From Paenibacillus sp. OV219 (GTDB lineage: Bacteria; Bacillota; Bacilli; Paenibacillales; Paenibacillaceae), in contig NZ_FOCJ01000003.1 in the NCBI RefSeq assembly GCF_900110075.1, forward strand, positions 248,001 to 312,000: a stretch of 64,000 bases of DNA, read 5' to 3'. The notes under the pieces were generated by a model, which did not search any database, had not been told where the DNA came from, and saw nothing but the letters and a program-made list of their open reading frames with translations. Both the position numbers and the translations under genes were made by a program. This document shows positions 38,746 through 47,069 of this stretch, piece by piece (position 1 is the stretch's first letter; every line of letters starts with the position of its first letter).

Positions 38746-39819
38746 GTGTTGGACCGTTTACAAGCACTCGCAGACCGGTATGAGAAATTGAGCGAGCTGT
38801 TGTGTGATCCTGACGTATCAAGCGATCCGAAGCGTCTGCGCGAGTTCTCCAAGGAGCAGTCGGATTTGCATGCCCCTTTTGAAGCATACACAGAATACAA
38901 GCAAGTATCTGAGCAGCTTGACGATGCGAAAGTGATGCAAGGCGAGAAGCTCGACGATGAAATGCGCGAAATGGTGAAGATGGAAATCGATGAACTGAGC
39001 ACGCGCAAGGAAGAGCTGGAAGCGCACATTCAATTCCTGCTGCTGCCGAAGGACCCGAACGACGACAAGAACGTAATTGTTGAGATTCGCGGAGCGGCTG
39101 GTGGCGACGAAGCGGCATTGTTCGCATCAGACTTGTACCGCATGTACATGAAGTACGCGGATACGCAAGGCTGGAGAGTTGAATTGATGGAAGCGAACGA
39201 GAGCGATCTTGGCGGCTTCAAAGAGGTTATCTTCATGGTGACGGGCAAGGGCGCGTATAGCAAGCTGAAGTTCGAGAGCGGCGCGCACCGCGTACAGCGT
39301 ATTCCTGTAACGGAATCGGGCGGACGTATTCATACGTCGACGTCGACGGTAGCGGTTATGCCTGAGGTTGAAGAGGTTGAGGTTGAAATCCTCGACAAAG
39401 ATATTCGTGTGGATACGTACTGCTCCAGCGGCGCTGGCGGTCAGTCCGTTAATACGACGAAGTCTGCTGTTCGCGTGCTTCACATGCCGACAGGCATAAT
39501 GGCGCAGTGCCAAGACGGCAAATCGCAGAACGAGAACAAAGCGAAGGCGCTGCAAGTGCTCCGGGCGCGGATCTCCGATCTGCACCGTCAAGAGGAAGAA
39601 GCGAAGTATGCCGGCGAACGTAAGAGCAAAGTCGGTACGGGCGACCGCTCTGAGCGGATTCGGACGTACAACTATCCGCAAAGCCGTGTAACGGATCACC
39701 GGATCGGCCTTACGCTGCACAAGCTGGATTCCGTACTCAACGGGGACATGGAAGAGATCATTAACGCACTGACGTTGACCGCTCAGACGGAACTGATGGA
39801 GCGCGAGAATCTCGCATAA
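38746..39819 (+). CDS. prfA: Peptide chain release factor 1
   Basis: 357-residue class I release factor that recognises UAA and UAG and triggers hydrolysis of peptidyl-tRNA. The catalytic loop [13 protein letters not shown] contains the G-G-Q whose glutamine is methylated by PrmC, encoded next. The codon-recognition helix carries [13 protein letters not shown]. The start is GTG 38746 (M-L-D-R-L-Q-A-L-A) because GAGGTGA lies 7 nt upstream and the product then begins like B. subtilis RF1; the ATG 6 bp earlier is too close to that site. It opens the conserved prfA-prmC-spoIIR region, but a terminator separates it from prmC. Confidence 0.96.
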   Translation: MLDRLQALADRYEKLSELLCDPDVSSDPKRLREFSKEQSDLHAPFEAYTEYKQVSEQLDDAKVMQGEKLDDEMREMVKMEIDELSTRKEELEAHIQFLLLPKDPNDDKNVIVEIRGAAGGDEAALFASDLYRMYMKYADTQGWRVELMEANESDLGGFKEVIFMVTGKGAYSKLKFESGAHRVQRIPVTESGGRIHTSTSTVAVMPEVEEVEVEILDKDIRVDTYCSSGAGGQSVNTTKSAVRVLHMPTGIMAQCQDGKSQNENKAKALQVLRARISDLHRQEEEAKYAGERKSKVGTGDRSERIRTYNYPQSRVTDHRIGLTLHKLDSVLNGDMEEIINALTLTAQTELMERENLA

Positions 39820-39832
39820 TCAAAGTGAATGG

Positions 39833-39866
39833 AACGGGAGCTGCTTGTGGCGCTCCCGTTTTTTTG
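39833..39866 (+). terminator. Terminator between prfA and prmC
   Basis: AACGGGAG-C-TGC and GC-G-CTCCCGTT pair around a short loop, with T7 following. Confidence 0.88.
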
Positions 39867-39905
39867 TCATAGTGAGGGAAAGAATGAACGGAAGGGACGA
39901 TAAGG

Positions 39906-40988
39906 ATGGCGGAGCAAAAAGATCGCGAAGCGGAAGAGGTCGCTTCGCAGCGGCAAGCAGCAGATAGCACTGGCGTTGAAGGCATGGTAGAACTGGATGC
40001 AGATGGGGTTGGCTTTTCTCTGCTCGTACCCATGACAATCGCAGATGTGAGCTTGAAGGGGACTGCGCTTCTGAAGGAGCGCGGCATTATGGAGCCGCGC
40101 AATAACGCGGAGCTGTTGCTGCTGCACGTGCTCGGGCTATCTCGCACGGAACTGCTGCGTGATTGGCGAGAGCTGTTCCCGCCGCAGCATTACAAGCGGT
40201 GGAGGGAGCTGCTCGCGCGCAAAGCCGCGGGTGAGCCGGTGCAGTATTTGATCGGCGAGCAGTGGTTCTACGGCTTGCCGTTCACCGTGACGTCGGCCGT
40301 GCTTATTCCACGGCCGGAGACCGAGCTGCTCGTCGAGGCCGTGCTCGAGGCCGCTGACAAGCTGTGGCCGCAGGCGCGCGGCGAAGCTAGCGCTGGCGGC
40401 GGGGTTGTCGATGTGCCGACAGTGGTCGACGTCGGCACGGGCAGTGGCGCCATAGGCGTGACGCTGGCTGCGCTGCGCCCGCAGTGGCGCATCTGCGCGT
40501 CCGATCTGTCGCCGGACGCGCTCGCTGTCGCCCGCACGAACGCGGAGCGCCATGCGCGAGCTTCGCAGCGCATGACGTTCGTGCAGGGCGACCTGCTCGG
40601 GCCGTTCGCGATGCCAGCGGCGTCACGGCCCGGCGCAGATGAGCACGCCGAAGCGCAAGCTGGTGGCGTAGCCGGCTTGCGCATCGACGTGCTGGTCTCG
40701 AACCCGCCGTACATCCCGGCGGGAGACATTGCCGGCCTTCAGCCGGAGGTGCGCGATCACGAGCCGCGCCTCGCGCTCGACGGCGGCGAAGACGGCTTGA
40801 CGCCGTATCGGCGCATGGCCGAGCAGCTCGCGGAGCTGTCCGCGATGCCGCGCATCGTCGGCTTTGAGCTTGGCATGGGCCAAGCGGAAGCCGTCGCGGA
40901 GCTGCTTCGCGGCACCGGCGCATGGCGCGAGGTGCGCATCATCAACGACTACGCCGGAATCGGCCGGCATGTGCTGGCAGTGGAATAA
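39906..40988 (+). CDS. prmC: Release factor N5-glutamine methyltransferase PrmC
   Basis: 360-residue SAM-dependent enzyme that methylates the Gln of the G-G-Q motif in RF1 and RF2. The helical release-factor-binding domain (about 50-120, N-N-A-E-L-L-L-L-H-V-L-G) is followed by the Rossmann methyltransferase: I-P-R-P-E-T-E-L-L-V-E, V-D-V-G-T-G-S-G-A-I-G-V-T-L, and the catalytic V-S-N-P-P-Y-I-P near residue 262. It is about 70 residues longer than usual, from a roughly 45-residue acidic N-terminal extension and Ala/Gly-rich insertions near 155-165 and 235-250. The G+C content rises sharply in the second half. Start ATG 39906 follows GGACGATAAGG; initiation further in, near residue 43, would give a normal N-terminus. 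Confidence 0.94.
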   Translation: MAEQKDREAEEVASQRQAADSTGVEGMVELDADGVGFSLLVPMTIADVSLKGTALLKERGIMEPRNNAELLLLHVLGLSRTELLRDWRELFPPQHYKRWRELLARKAAGEPVQYLIGEQWFYGLPFTVTSAVLIPRPETELLVEAVLEAADKLWPQARGEASAGGGVVDVPTVVDVGTGSGAIGVTLAALRPQWRICASDLSPDALAVARTNAERHARASQRMTFVQGDLLGPFAMPAASRPGADEHAEAQAGGVAGLRIDVLVSNPPYIPAGDIAGLQPEVRDHEPRLALDGGEDGLTPYRRMAEQLAELSAMPRIVGFELGMGQAEAVAELLRGTGAWREVRIINDYAGIGRHVLAVE

Positions 40989-41015
40989 TAGCTTAACAAC
41001 TTGTTGAGCGGGTGT

Positions 41016-41381
41016 TTAGTTCGACAATGGTAGATCCCCATTGCACACTATTGTGTGTTTGTGGGGATTTTTTGTGCTCAAAACGACGATCAAATAAAGG
41101 ACAATCCATCCTTTTAAGATGCTGGCTGCCCAAGAGCCGACTTTGGTTTTTAACGTATCCAGAAAGGATTGCCCAGGTGCTTGTTTGTTCAGAATCGTGA
41201 AGAGCCATAAGGCATAACACCAATAAGCGATTAATCCGATCGAGCAGCTGATTGCGGCATCGCGCCTAGCAATCTCGGGGAGCACGGTGAAAGCAGTCAT
41301 TTGCGCGAGTGTGGAGATCGCATTAATGCTGAGCAGACTAGCCTGAAGGCTGCTTATTTTAGGATTGGAAAATTGCGACAT
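41016..41381 (-). pseudogene. GerAB-like spore germination permease, N-terminal remnant
   Basis: 121-residue fragment matching the N-terminus of GerAB-type spore germinant receptor permeases: K-I-S-S-L-Q-A-S-L-L-S-I-N-A-I-S-T-L-A-Q-M-T-A-F-T-V-L-P is the usual first-helix opening (Q-x-x-x-L-L... P), then I-A-R-R-D-A-A-I-S (equivalent of the A-G-x-D-A-W-I-S segment) and a third helix. Full proteins have about 360 residues and ten helices; this one ends after three, inside the terminator hairpin of prmC. The start follows GAGGTGA. No gerA or gerC partner is present. It is most likely the remains of a germination operon lost on this side of prmC. Confidence 0.65.
41033..41074 (+). terminator. 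Rho-independent terminator of prmC
   Basis: ATCCCCA and TGGGGAT with inner CACAC/GTGTG pairing, followed by TTTTT. It lies 44 bp beyond the prmC stop codon. Confidence 0.88.
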
Positions 41382-41572
41382 GTTATTCACCTCACGTCGT
41401 AGGTTTTCCAATTCCCCTGACTATTCTTGCTCGATTTGAGACGCCCCGGTTTTGCGAAACTATTAAGAGAGTGGAAGGTTTAGAGAGTGTCTGCTAGGGA
41501 CATAATGGGGATATAAACGTTCCGGAACGAGAAGCCGCTGCACCGACGGGTGCCACAAAGGAGCTTATCGTT

Positions 41573-42340
41573 ATGATCCGCACTTATTCCCGTTTTCCTT
41601 ATCGTCCAGTGTACGGTTATGTTCTTCTTCTTGTAGCACTGCTGCTTATGAGCTGGGAGAGCCAGCGCGCTGACGCGGCAATTGCCGGCGGAAGCATTCC
41701 GGCGGAATCGATCCGTCTGCGTATTCTTGCAAACTCTGATTCTGCGATGGATCAGCTTGTGAAGCGCGAAGTGCGTGATGCGGTTGTCGCTCAAATGAAC
41801 ACATGGGTTACTGGTCCGCAGACGATTGAAGAAGCAAGACTTACGATCCGTTCGCGCATGCATGACATCGAGGCAATTGTAGGAGAGACATTAGATGCCC
41901 GCGGATTTCATTATGGATATAAAGCGGAGCTCGGCATTGTGCCGTTTCCAACTAAAATATACGGAACTGAAGTTTATCCAGCCGGCAACTATGAGGCGCT
42001 TCGCATTACGCTCGGCGCTGGCGCAGGTCAGAACTGGTGGTGCGTGCTGTTCCCGCCGCTCTGCTTCGTAGATGCAGTGAGCGGAGAGTCCTCGACACCG
42101 GCAACCGCGGCAGTGGCAACAAACGTGGCGAAGACGACTGTGAAGGACGCAGAAGGTAGCGGCAATACAGACACAGCTGCGAAAGCTCAGGATGTACAAT
42201 CCAAGTCGGATTTAAGCGGCAACAACGGCGGGGCTATGCAAAATACAACGGACGATGCAGTGAAACAACCGGAAGTTCGCTTCTTCCTGTGGGACGTCAT
42301 TAAGTCGATCATCAGCTTCTTCCGCCACCTGTTCAGCTAA
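41573..42340 (+). CDS. spoIIR: Stage II sporulation protein R
   Basis: 255-residue secreted signalling protein made in the forespore under sigma-F, which activates the SpoIIGA protease in the septal membrane so that the mother cell can process pro-sigma-E. A hydrophobic signal segment (about 15-28, Y-V-L-L-L-V-A-L-L-L-M) precedes the conserved I-R-L-R-I-L-A-N-S-D-S-x3-D-Q and V-R-D-A-V motifs and the hallmark N-W-W-C-V-L-F-P-P-L-C-F-V-D near residue 155. The C-terminal tail (about 170-230) is low-complexity and rich in Thr, Ala and Asp, ending in an aromatic amphipathic stretch, and accounts for the extra length over B. subtilis (about 224). Position between prmC and tsaC matches Bacillus synteny. 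Confidence 0.94.
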   Translation: MIRTYSRFPYRPVYGYVLLLVALLLMSWESQRADAAIAGGSIPAESIRLRILANSDSAMDQLVKREVRDAVVAQMNTWVTGPQTIEEARLTIRSRMHDIEAIVGETLDARGFHYGYKAELGIVPFPTKIYGTEVYPAGNYEALRITLGAGAGQNWWCVLFPPLCFVDAVSGESSTPATAAVATNVAKTTVKDAEGSGNTDTAAKAQDVQSKSDLSGNNGGAMQNTTDDAVKQPEVRFFLWDVIKSIISFFRHLFS

Positions 42341-42358
42341 TCGCTTCATGCCAAATAG

Positions 42359-42392
42359 AAAGCTCATCCGCATTTCGTGCGAATGAGCTTTT
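42359..42392. terminator. Bidirectional terminator between spoIIR and the MFS gene
   Basis: AAAGCTCAT-C-CGCA and TGCG-A-ATGAGCTTTT around TTTCG; A- and T-runs on the two sides serve both converging genes. Confidence 0.88.
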
Positions 42393-42405
42393 ATTGTTGT
42401 AGGAG

Positions 42406-43860
42406 CTAGGCCGCGCGTTTGTGGGACTCCGTTTCACGTTTGAGCTTCGGTATGAAGAAAGTTACCGGCAGCGCAACAATAACGATGATGCTAGCGATGA
42501 GATAGACGTCGTTGATACTCATCGTAAACGCCATGATTTTGATATAGGTTGGATCGGTTGCTCCTGCCTTCGCGAGATCCTTGCCGTGCTCTATGGAGCG
42601 GGAAGACAGCATCGTTGTGAATATGGCAATCGCGAATGAGCCAAGCACGTTCCGGATCCAGTTGGTCAGCGAGGAAGCGTGGCCGCTGAATTGCTTCGGC
42701 ACAGCTTGCATGCCGGCGTTGCTCGCAGGCATCATCGCGAACGAAATACCGAGGTTCCGAATAATCATCCAGAACAAAATATAGCCGTGCGGAATATCGA
42801 CACTCAGCCAGCTAAGCGGCAGTGTGCCGCCAGCCATCAGCAGAACGCCGGTAATGAGCAGCGGACGCGGACCGATTCGGGTGAAGAGCTTGCCGACAAG
42901 CGGCGTCATCAGCGCCATTGCAAGGGAGGCCGGAAGCAGAATAAGGCCGGTATCGAGCGTCGACACATGCTGAATATTTTGCAGGAATACAGGTGACAGG
43001 AACGTTCCGGAGTACAAGCTGATCGTCACGATGCTCGTTATCGTCAGAGAGATTGTATACCGGCTGATGCGGAAGATGCGCAGGTTGAGCAGCGGCGTCT
43101 CGCATGTCAGCTCCCGCCAGATGAAGAGCAGCAGGAAGGCCGCTCCAATAATGAGCAGCGCAATGGTTTTCGCGCCGGTCCAGCCCCATGTATGTCCGTT
43201 CGAGAGGGCAATGAGCAGCGATGCGCTGCTAATAATAACAGTGATGAAGCCGATGAAATCGAATGACTTGGGCACATTCAACCGGTAATACGGAATGAAT
43301 GGAATGATGAGCATCATGCCGATAGCCGCAATCGGCACGTTCACCCAGAACAGCCAGTGCCAGCTGACGTTATCGAGCAGCCAGCCGCTGAAGGTTGGGC
43401 CGATAGCCGGAGCGAGCATGCTCGATGCCGCCCAGAAGCTGATCGCCATCGGCTGTTTCTCGCGCGGTATGACTTGGTAGACAATCGCCATCGTAACCGG
43501 GGAGATCAGACCGCTGAACGCGCCTTGCAAGATACGGAACGCGATGAGCGAATGAGCGTTCCATGCGAGCGCGCAGCAGACTGAGGCAAGCATAAAGCCG
43601 GATAGGGCGAAGATATACAGTCGTTTATAGCTGAAGCGTTCGCCGAAATAACCGGTAATCGGAGCAAAAGTGCCCATTGCGAGCATGAAGCCGGTCAGTG
43701 TCCACTGAATCGTGCTGAGTGAAGCGTGAAAATGATCAGAGAGCACCGGGATCGCAATGTTAATCGTGCTAATGTTGAGTGTCGAGATGAAGCTGCCGAA
43801 GAAGATGGCAATCATAATGGGCAGAACCCGAATTTGCGGCTTAGGTGCAGGTGGCTGCAT
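42406..43860 (-). CDS. MFS drug exporter, DHA2 (EmrB/QacA) family
   Basis: 484-residue proton-coupled drug exporter with about 14 membrane helices. It opens P-I-M-I-A-I-F-F-G-S-F-I-S-T-L-N-I-S-T-I-N-I-A-I-P, the DHA2 helix-1 motif with the usual acidic residue (L-D) replaced by L-N, and continues W-T-L-T-G-F-M-L-A-M-G and G-Y-F-G-E-R-F-S-Y-K-R-L-Y (motif A). Motif C in helix 5 appears as A-P-A-I-G-P-T-F-S-G-W-L. Loss of the helix-1 Asp may alter coupling. It interrupts the otherwise conserved spoIIR-tsaC order on the opposite strand and has an ATTCTT-N8-AAGAAT dyad upstream, so it is probably a regulated accessory insertion. Confidence 0.9.
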   Translation of the reverse strand: MQPPAPKPQIRVLPIMIAIFFGSFISTLNISTINIAIPVLSDHFHASLSTIQWTLTGFMLAMGTFAPITGYFGERFSYKRLYIFALSGFMLASVCCALAWNAHSLIAFRILQGAFSGLISPVTMAIVYQVIPREKQPMAISFWAASSMLAPAIGPTFSGWLLDNVSWHWLFWVNVPIAAIGMMLIIPFIPYYRLNVPKSFDFIGFITVIISSASLLIALSNGHTWGWTGAKTIALLIIGAAFLLLFIWRELTCETPLLNLRIFRISRYTISLTITSIVTISLYSGTFLSPVFLQNIQHVSTLDTGLILLPASLAMALMTPLVGKLFTRIGPRPLLITGVLLMAGGTLPLSWLSVDIPHGYILFWMIIRNLGISFAMMPASNAGMQAVPKQFSGHASSLTNWIRNVLGSFAIAIFTTMLSSRSIEHGKDLAKAGATDPTYIKIMAFTMSINDVYLIASIIVIVALPVTFFIPKLKRETESHKRAA

Positions 43861-43898
43861 AGTGGTTGTAACGCCTCCGTTCTATTTGTCTCATATGT

Positions 43899-43918
43899 AT
43901 TCTTTTACATATAAGAAT
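43899..43918 (-). promoter_or_regulatory. Inverted repeat upstream of the MFS gene
   Basis: ATTCTT-N8-AAGAAT, 38 bp upstream of the start codon, a possible repressor site. No regulator gene is adjacent. Confidence 0.45.
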
Positions 43919-44106
43919 GACCATGACATCATACGCTCTGTATTCGGATGAAGTCAACGACTGGCGGCTATGGTCTGAGGGCGTAGTGCAGCAATAAAAC
44001 GCATTCATGAGGCTTTGGCGGCTTTTTTCGGCTTCATGCAGCCCTGTGCTATAATGGAGCAAAATCTATTTTGCACTTTGCAAAAGCTGGGGATACGGAA
44101 TTGAAC

Positions 44107-45243
44107 ATGAACACCACGAACACAAATAGAGATATGGGCAACACGATGATATGGCAAGTCAGTGGCACAGAACCGCAAGCTGGCGAGCTGGCGGAGGCGG
44201 CGGCAATGCTGCGTGAAGGCGGCACTGTAGCCTTTCCGACGGAAACGGTGTATGGCCTAGGGGCGGATGCGCGGCGGACGGAATCGGTGGAGCGGATCTT
44301 CACGGCAAAAGGTCGCCCGTCCGACAATCCGCTAATCGTGCATATCGCGGATGCGGCGCAGCTCGCGGAGCTGACTTTGCCGCTTGCGGCTGATGCGGCT
44401 GCGCTAGCGGAGCGGCTGATGGCCCGGTTCTGGCCGGGACCGCTCACGCTCGTGCTGCCGGTGAAGCCGGGCGCCGTCTCGCCGCGCGTCACCGCAGGTC
44501 TGGACACGGTCGCGGTGCGGATGCCCGCGCATCCCGTCGCGCTGCGGCTCATCGCCGAGTCGGGCTGCCCGCTCGCCGCGCCTAGCGCGAATCGCTCGGG
44601 CCGTCCGAGCCCGACGCTGGCATCGCATGTGAGCGATGACCTGAGCGGTCGCATTGACGGCATCGTCGACGGCGGCGCGGCAGGCGTCGGCTTGGAATCG
44701 ACGGTCGTGCAAATCGAGGGCGGCGATTCCGTGCGAATCTTGCGCCCTGGCGGCGTGACCGCCGAAGCGCTGCACGAGGTTGCCGCGCATGTGGCGTACG
44801 ACGCCGTGGCAGCTCCCGGCGCCGGCACAGGCGAGAGCGAAGGAGAAGGCGGTACTGCCGCGGATGCAGCGGCACCGCGCTCGCCGGGCATGAAATACGC
44901 GCATTACGCCCCGCAAGGGCTGATGCAGCTGGTAAAGGGCGAGCCTGCCGCTGTCTCCGCCTATATTCAGGCGGAGACAGCAGCGGCGCGGGAGCGCGGC
45001 GAGCGCACGGGCGTGCTCGCCTTTGCCGAGCATGCTGCTCGGTACGATGCCGACTGCGTGCTCGTCGTCGGCAGCCTCGCGCAGCTGGAAACGGCTGCGC
45101 AAAGCCTCTATGGCGCGCTGCGCGAGTTCGACGCGCGCGGCGTGCAGCGCATCTGGGCCGAGACATGCCCAGAGCACGGCATCGGCCACGCGCTCATGAA
45201 CCGCTTGGCGAAAGCCGCCGGCCACGCCGTCGTGCGCGTCTAG
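44107..45243 (+). CDS. tsaC: Threonylcarbamoyl-AMP synthase (Sua5/TsaC)
   Basis: About 378-residue enzyme that makes threonylcarbamoyl-AMP from threonine, bicarbonate and ATP for t6A modification of ANN-decoding tRNAs. The YrdC domain (about 15-210) has G-G-T-V-A-F-P-T-E-T-V-Y-G-L-G-A-D, K-G-R-P-S-D-N-P-L-I-V-H-I, M-A-R-F-W-P-G-P-L-T-L and A-P-S-A-N-R-S-G-R-P-S-P-T. The C-terminal Sua5 domain (about 270-378) starts after S-P-G-M-K-Y-A-H-Y-A-P. The start is uncertain: ATG 44107 is used; in-frame candidates run from TTG 44071 to ATG 44134. The gene becomes very G+C-rich, and the 3' end leads into degenerate copies of its own last codons. Position matches ywlC of Bacillus. Confidence 0.93.
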   Translation: MNTTNTNRDMGNTMIWQVSGTEPQAGELAEAAAMLREGGTVAFPTETVYGLGADARRTESVERIFTAKGRPSDNPLIVHIADAAQLAELTLPLAADAAALAERLMARFWPGPLTLVLPVKPGAVSPRVTAGLDTVAVRMPAHPVALRLIAESGCPLAAPSANRSGRPSPTLASHVSDDLSGRIDGIVDGGAAGVGLESTVVQIEGGDSVRILRPGGVTAEALHEVAAHVAYDAVAAPGAGTGESEGEGGTAADAAAPRSPGMKYAHYAPQGLMQLVKGEPAAVSAYIQAETAAARERGERTGVLAFAEHAARYDADCVLVVGSLAQLETAAQSLYGALREFDARGVQRIWAETCPEHGIGHALMNRLAKAAGHAVVRV

Positions 45244-45445
45244 CGCTCTCGCAGCTCAGCCGGTGCCGTCGTCCGCGCGCCTAGCGCTCTAAACGGCGGA
45301 AGCCCTGCGCCTAGCACTCGCGCCCGCGCTTCACGGCCCAACCGCCGTCGTGCGCGCCTAGCGCCCGTGCTTCACGTCGCAGCCGCCGTCGTGCGCGCCT
45401 AGCGCACTCACGTCGCCCGCCCGCGTCTAGCGCTCTTACATCACT
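45225..45445 (+). repeat. Degenerate tandem copies of the tsaC 3' end
   Basis: The block CGTCGTGCGCG(C)TCTAGCGC, which contains the tsaC stop codon, recurs about six times in 200 bp, for example near 45227, 45269, 45347 and 45387 with partial copies near 45308 and 45420; most keep GCCTAGCGC. The stretch is extremely G+C-rich and holds no gene before mntP. Confidence 0.75.
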
Positions 45446-45527
45446 CTCTCCGCTCACCCAAGCGGTCATCATTCACCCCTTGTCCGCATATGCTTGTGAA
45501 GAAGAAGCGGGACAAGGAGAGGATGAC

Positions 45528-46085
45528 ATGATCGAGAGCATGCATGCCGGGCAGCTGCTGACGCTCATTATTATCGCGGTGGCGCTGGGGATGGACGCTT
45601 TTTCGCTTGGTGTCGGCATTGGGCTCAAAGGGATCCGGTTGCTGGACATTATGAAGCTGAGCGCCGTCATTGCGCTTTTTCACATAATTATGCCCTTGAT
45701 GGGCATCTTCACAGGTGAGTATGTCAGCACGCTGCTTGGCGGCGTCGCGACGACTGCGGCAGGCGCACTTCTGCTGCTCCTTGGCGGGCATATGATCTAC
45801 AGCTCGCTGCGCGGCGACGCGGTAGAATCAATTGACTATCGCAGCGGATGGGGCATTCTGCTGTTTGCGCTTAGCGTCAGCATTGACTCGTTCTCCGTTG
45901 GCATCTCGCTCGGTATGTTTGAGGCAGATATGCTGCTAACCGTGCTGCTCTTCGGCGTTGCTGGAGGCATCATGTCCGTGCTCGGCTTACTGCTTGGCAG
46001 ACGCGTAGGCACTAGTCTTGGCGGTTATGGAGAAGCGTGCGGCGGCGTCATTTTATTCACCTTCGGCTTGCTGTTCTTGTTCTGA
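45528..46085 (+). CDS. mntP: Manganese efflux pump MntP
   Basis: 185-residue membrane protein of the MntP (DUF204) family that exports Mn(II). Six helices are arranged as two inverted repeats of three, each with an acidic signature: A-L-G-M-D-A-F-S-L-G-V-G-I-G-L-K-G in helix 1 and V-S-I-D-S-F-S-V-G-I-S-L-G-M-F in helix 4. The start is ATG 45528 after AAGGAGAGG; upstream in-frame residues are charged and not part of the family. It corresponds to ywlD in the Bacillus order tsaC-ywlD-ywlE. No yybP-ykoY manganese riboswitch is visible in the G+C-rich 285-bp gap before it. Confidence 0.93.
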   Translation: MIESMHAGQLLTLIIIAVALGMDAFSLGVGIGLKGIRLLDIMKLSAVIALFHIIMPLMGIFTGEYVSTLLGGVATTAAGALLLLLGGHMIYSSLRGDAVESIDYRSGWGILLFALSVSIDSFSVGISLGMFEADMLLTVLLFGVAGGIMSVLGLLLGRRVGTSLGGYGEACGGVILFTFGLLFLF

Positions 46086-46115
46086 AATATATAAATATAG
46101 AGGAGTGTACGATTC

Positions 46116-46691
46116 TTGAAACGGATACTGTTTGTCTGCACTGGCAACACCTGCCGGTCGCCGATGGCTGAGGCGCTGCTTCGTACGCTCGCGCAGGAGC
46201 GGGGGCTGCAGCTCGATATTCGCTCTGCAGGTGTATCGACGATTGATGGGCTGCCTGTTTCGAAGAACGCGCAAGAAGCGCTGTCCCGCCGTGGCATTGG
46301 GCATCACAGCACGTCAAGGGCGCTCGAGACTGGCTCAATAGCTTGGTCGGACTTGATTCTGACGATGACAGGAAGCCATAAAAGACAACTGCTGCAGCGG
46401 TTCCCGAGCGCAGTGGACAAGACGTATACGCTGCTCGAGTTCGTGAATACTGACCCGGAAGTGCTTGAGCGCATCGCTGAGCTCGAAGGGATTTTGTCCG
46501 AGTGGCACATGAATCAAGCGCTTGGTCAGCCGTTTAGTGAAGCGAAACGCGCTAGGCTGCTGGAGTTGGAGCGGCAAATGCCGAACTTCGATATCGAGGA
46601 TCCTTTCGGCGGACAACTCAGCGTGTACGAACAAAGTGCGGCTCAGATCGAAGAAGCGCTGAAGAGGCTGCTTGACCGGTTGCAGCAATAA
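46116..46691 (+). CDS. ywlE: Low-molecular-weight protein arginine/tyrosine phosphatase (YwlE)
   Basis: 191-residue LMW phosphatase. The P-loop V-C-T-G-N-T-C-R-S-P-M-A-E has Thr at the position that gives B. subtilis YwlE selectivity for phosphoarginine, so it probably reverses McsB arginine phosphorylation rather than acting on tyrosine. The catalytic Asp is expected in the D-P motif I-E-D-P-F-G-G near residue 165. The protein is about 40 residues longer than YwlE because of a helical insertion between Y-T-L-L-E-F (about 110) and the D-P motif. It begins 30 bp after mntP with AGAGGAG upstream and is followed by the rpiB promoter and riboswitch. Confidence 0.92.
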   Translation: MKRILFVCTGNTCRSPMAEALLRTLAQERGLQLDIRSAGVSTIDGLPVSKNAQEALSRRGIGHHSTSRALETGSIAWSDLILTMTGSHKRQLLQRFPSAVDKTYTLLEFVNTDPEVLERIAELEGILSEWHMNQALGQPFSEAKRARLLELERQMPNFDIEDPFGGQLSVYEQSAAQIEEALKRLLDRLQQ

Positions 46692-46719
46692 TTGGGTAAC
46701 CTGAGGCCGCTTGGCCGGA

Positions 46720-46748
46720 TTGATTTTCGCGCGATAATCCGTTATGAT
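46720..46748 (+). promoter_or_regulatory. Promoter of the rpiB-ywlG-glyA operon
   Basis: TTGATT (46720-46725) and TATGAT (46743-46748), 17-bp spacing, placing the start near 46755, just upstream of the riboswitch. Confidence 0.75.
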
Positions 46749-46769
46749 GAAATCAACTAAAGACGGTTT

Positions 46770-46877
46770 CCAATGTAACTGGCGACGAGAGTGGGTTAAA
46801 CCACGGTGGAGCATTGGAATATACGGCCGGTCGCCTGGGCAAAGAGCAGTGTGCGTAAGCATGCTTGCTCTTTTTTT
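46770..46877 (+). ncRNA. ZTP (pfl) riboswitch with terminator
   Basis: Aptamer 46770-46841: P1 arms CCAATG/CATTGG enclose AACTGGCGACGAG and GTGGGTTAAACCACGGTGG, followed by the 3' domain GGCCGGTCGCCTGGGC. The ACTGGCG, ACCACGG and CGCCTGGGC blocks are the conserved ZTP/pfl motif. A terminator (46841-46877) with arms AAGAGCA/TGCTCTT and T7 follows at once. ZTP or ZMP, which rise when 10-formyl-tetrahydrofolate is short, should permit read-through into rpiB-ywlG-glyA. Confidence 0.9.
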
Positions 46878-47069
46878 GTCATTCGGAAGATGGATAAGTT
46901 TGCCGCTTGCAGCTAAATGACCGTCAGATGAAAATGATTTTTGTTCGATGTTCACCACGAATCTGGTGGATGTTCCGTTTTTGCTTGTCGCCCGAAATCA
47001 GGTATACTAGAACCAGTGTGAAATCGACATTTTCCGCCATGAGCGGTCACTTGGGAGGTATATGGAATT

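Noticed and set aside
41519-41528. GTTCCGGAAC palindrome upstream of spoIIR as a LexA box
   Set aside because: It does not match the CGAAC-N4-GTTCG Firmicute LexA box, and spoIIR is expected to be under sigma-F; it is probably chance.
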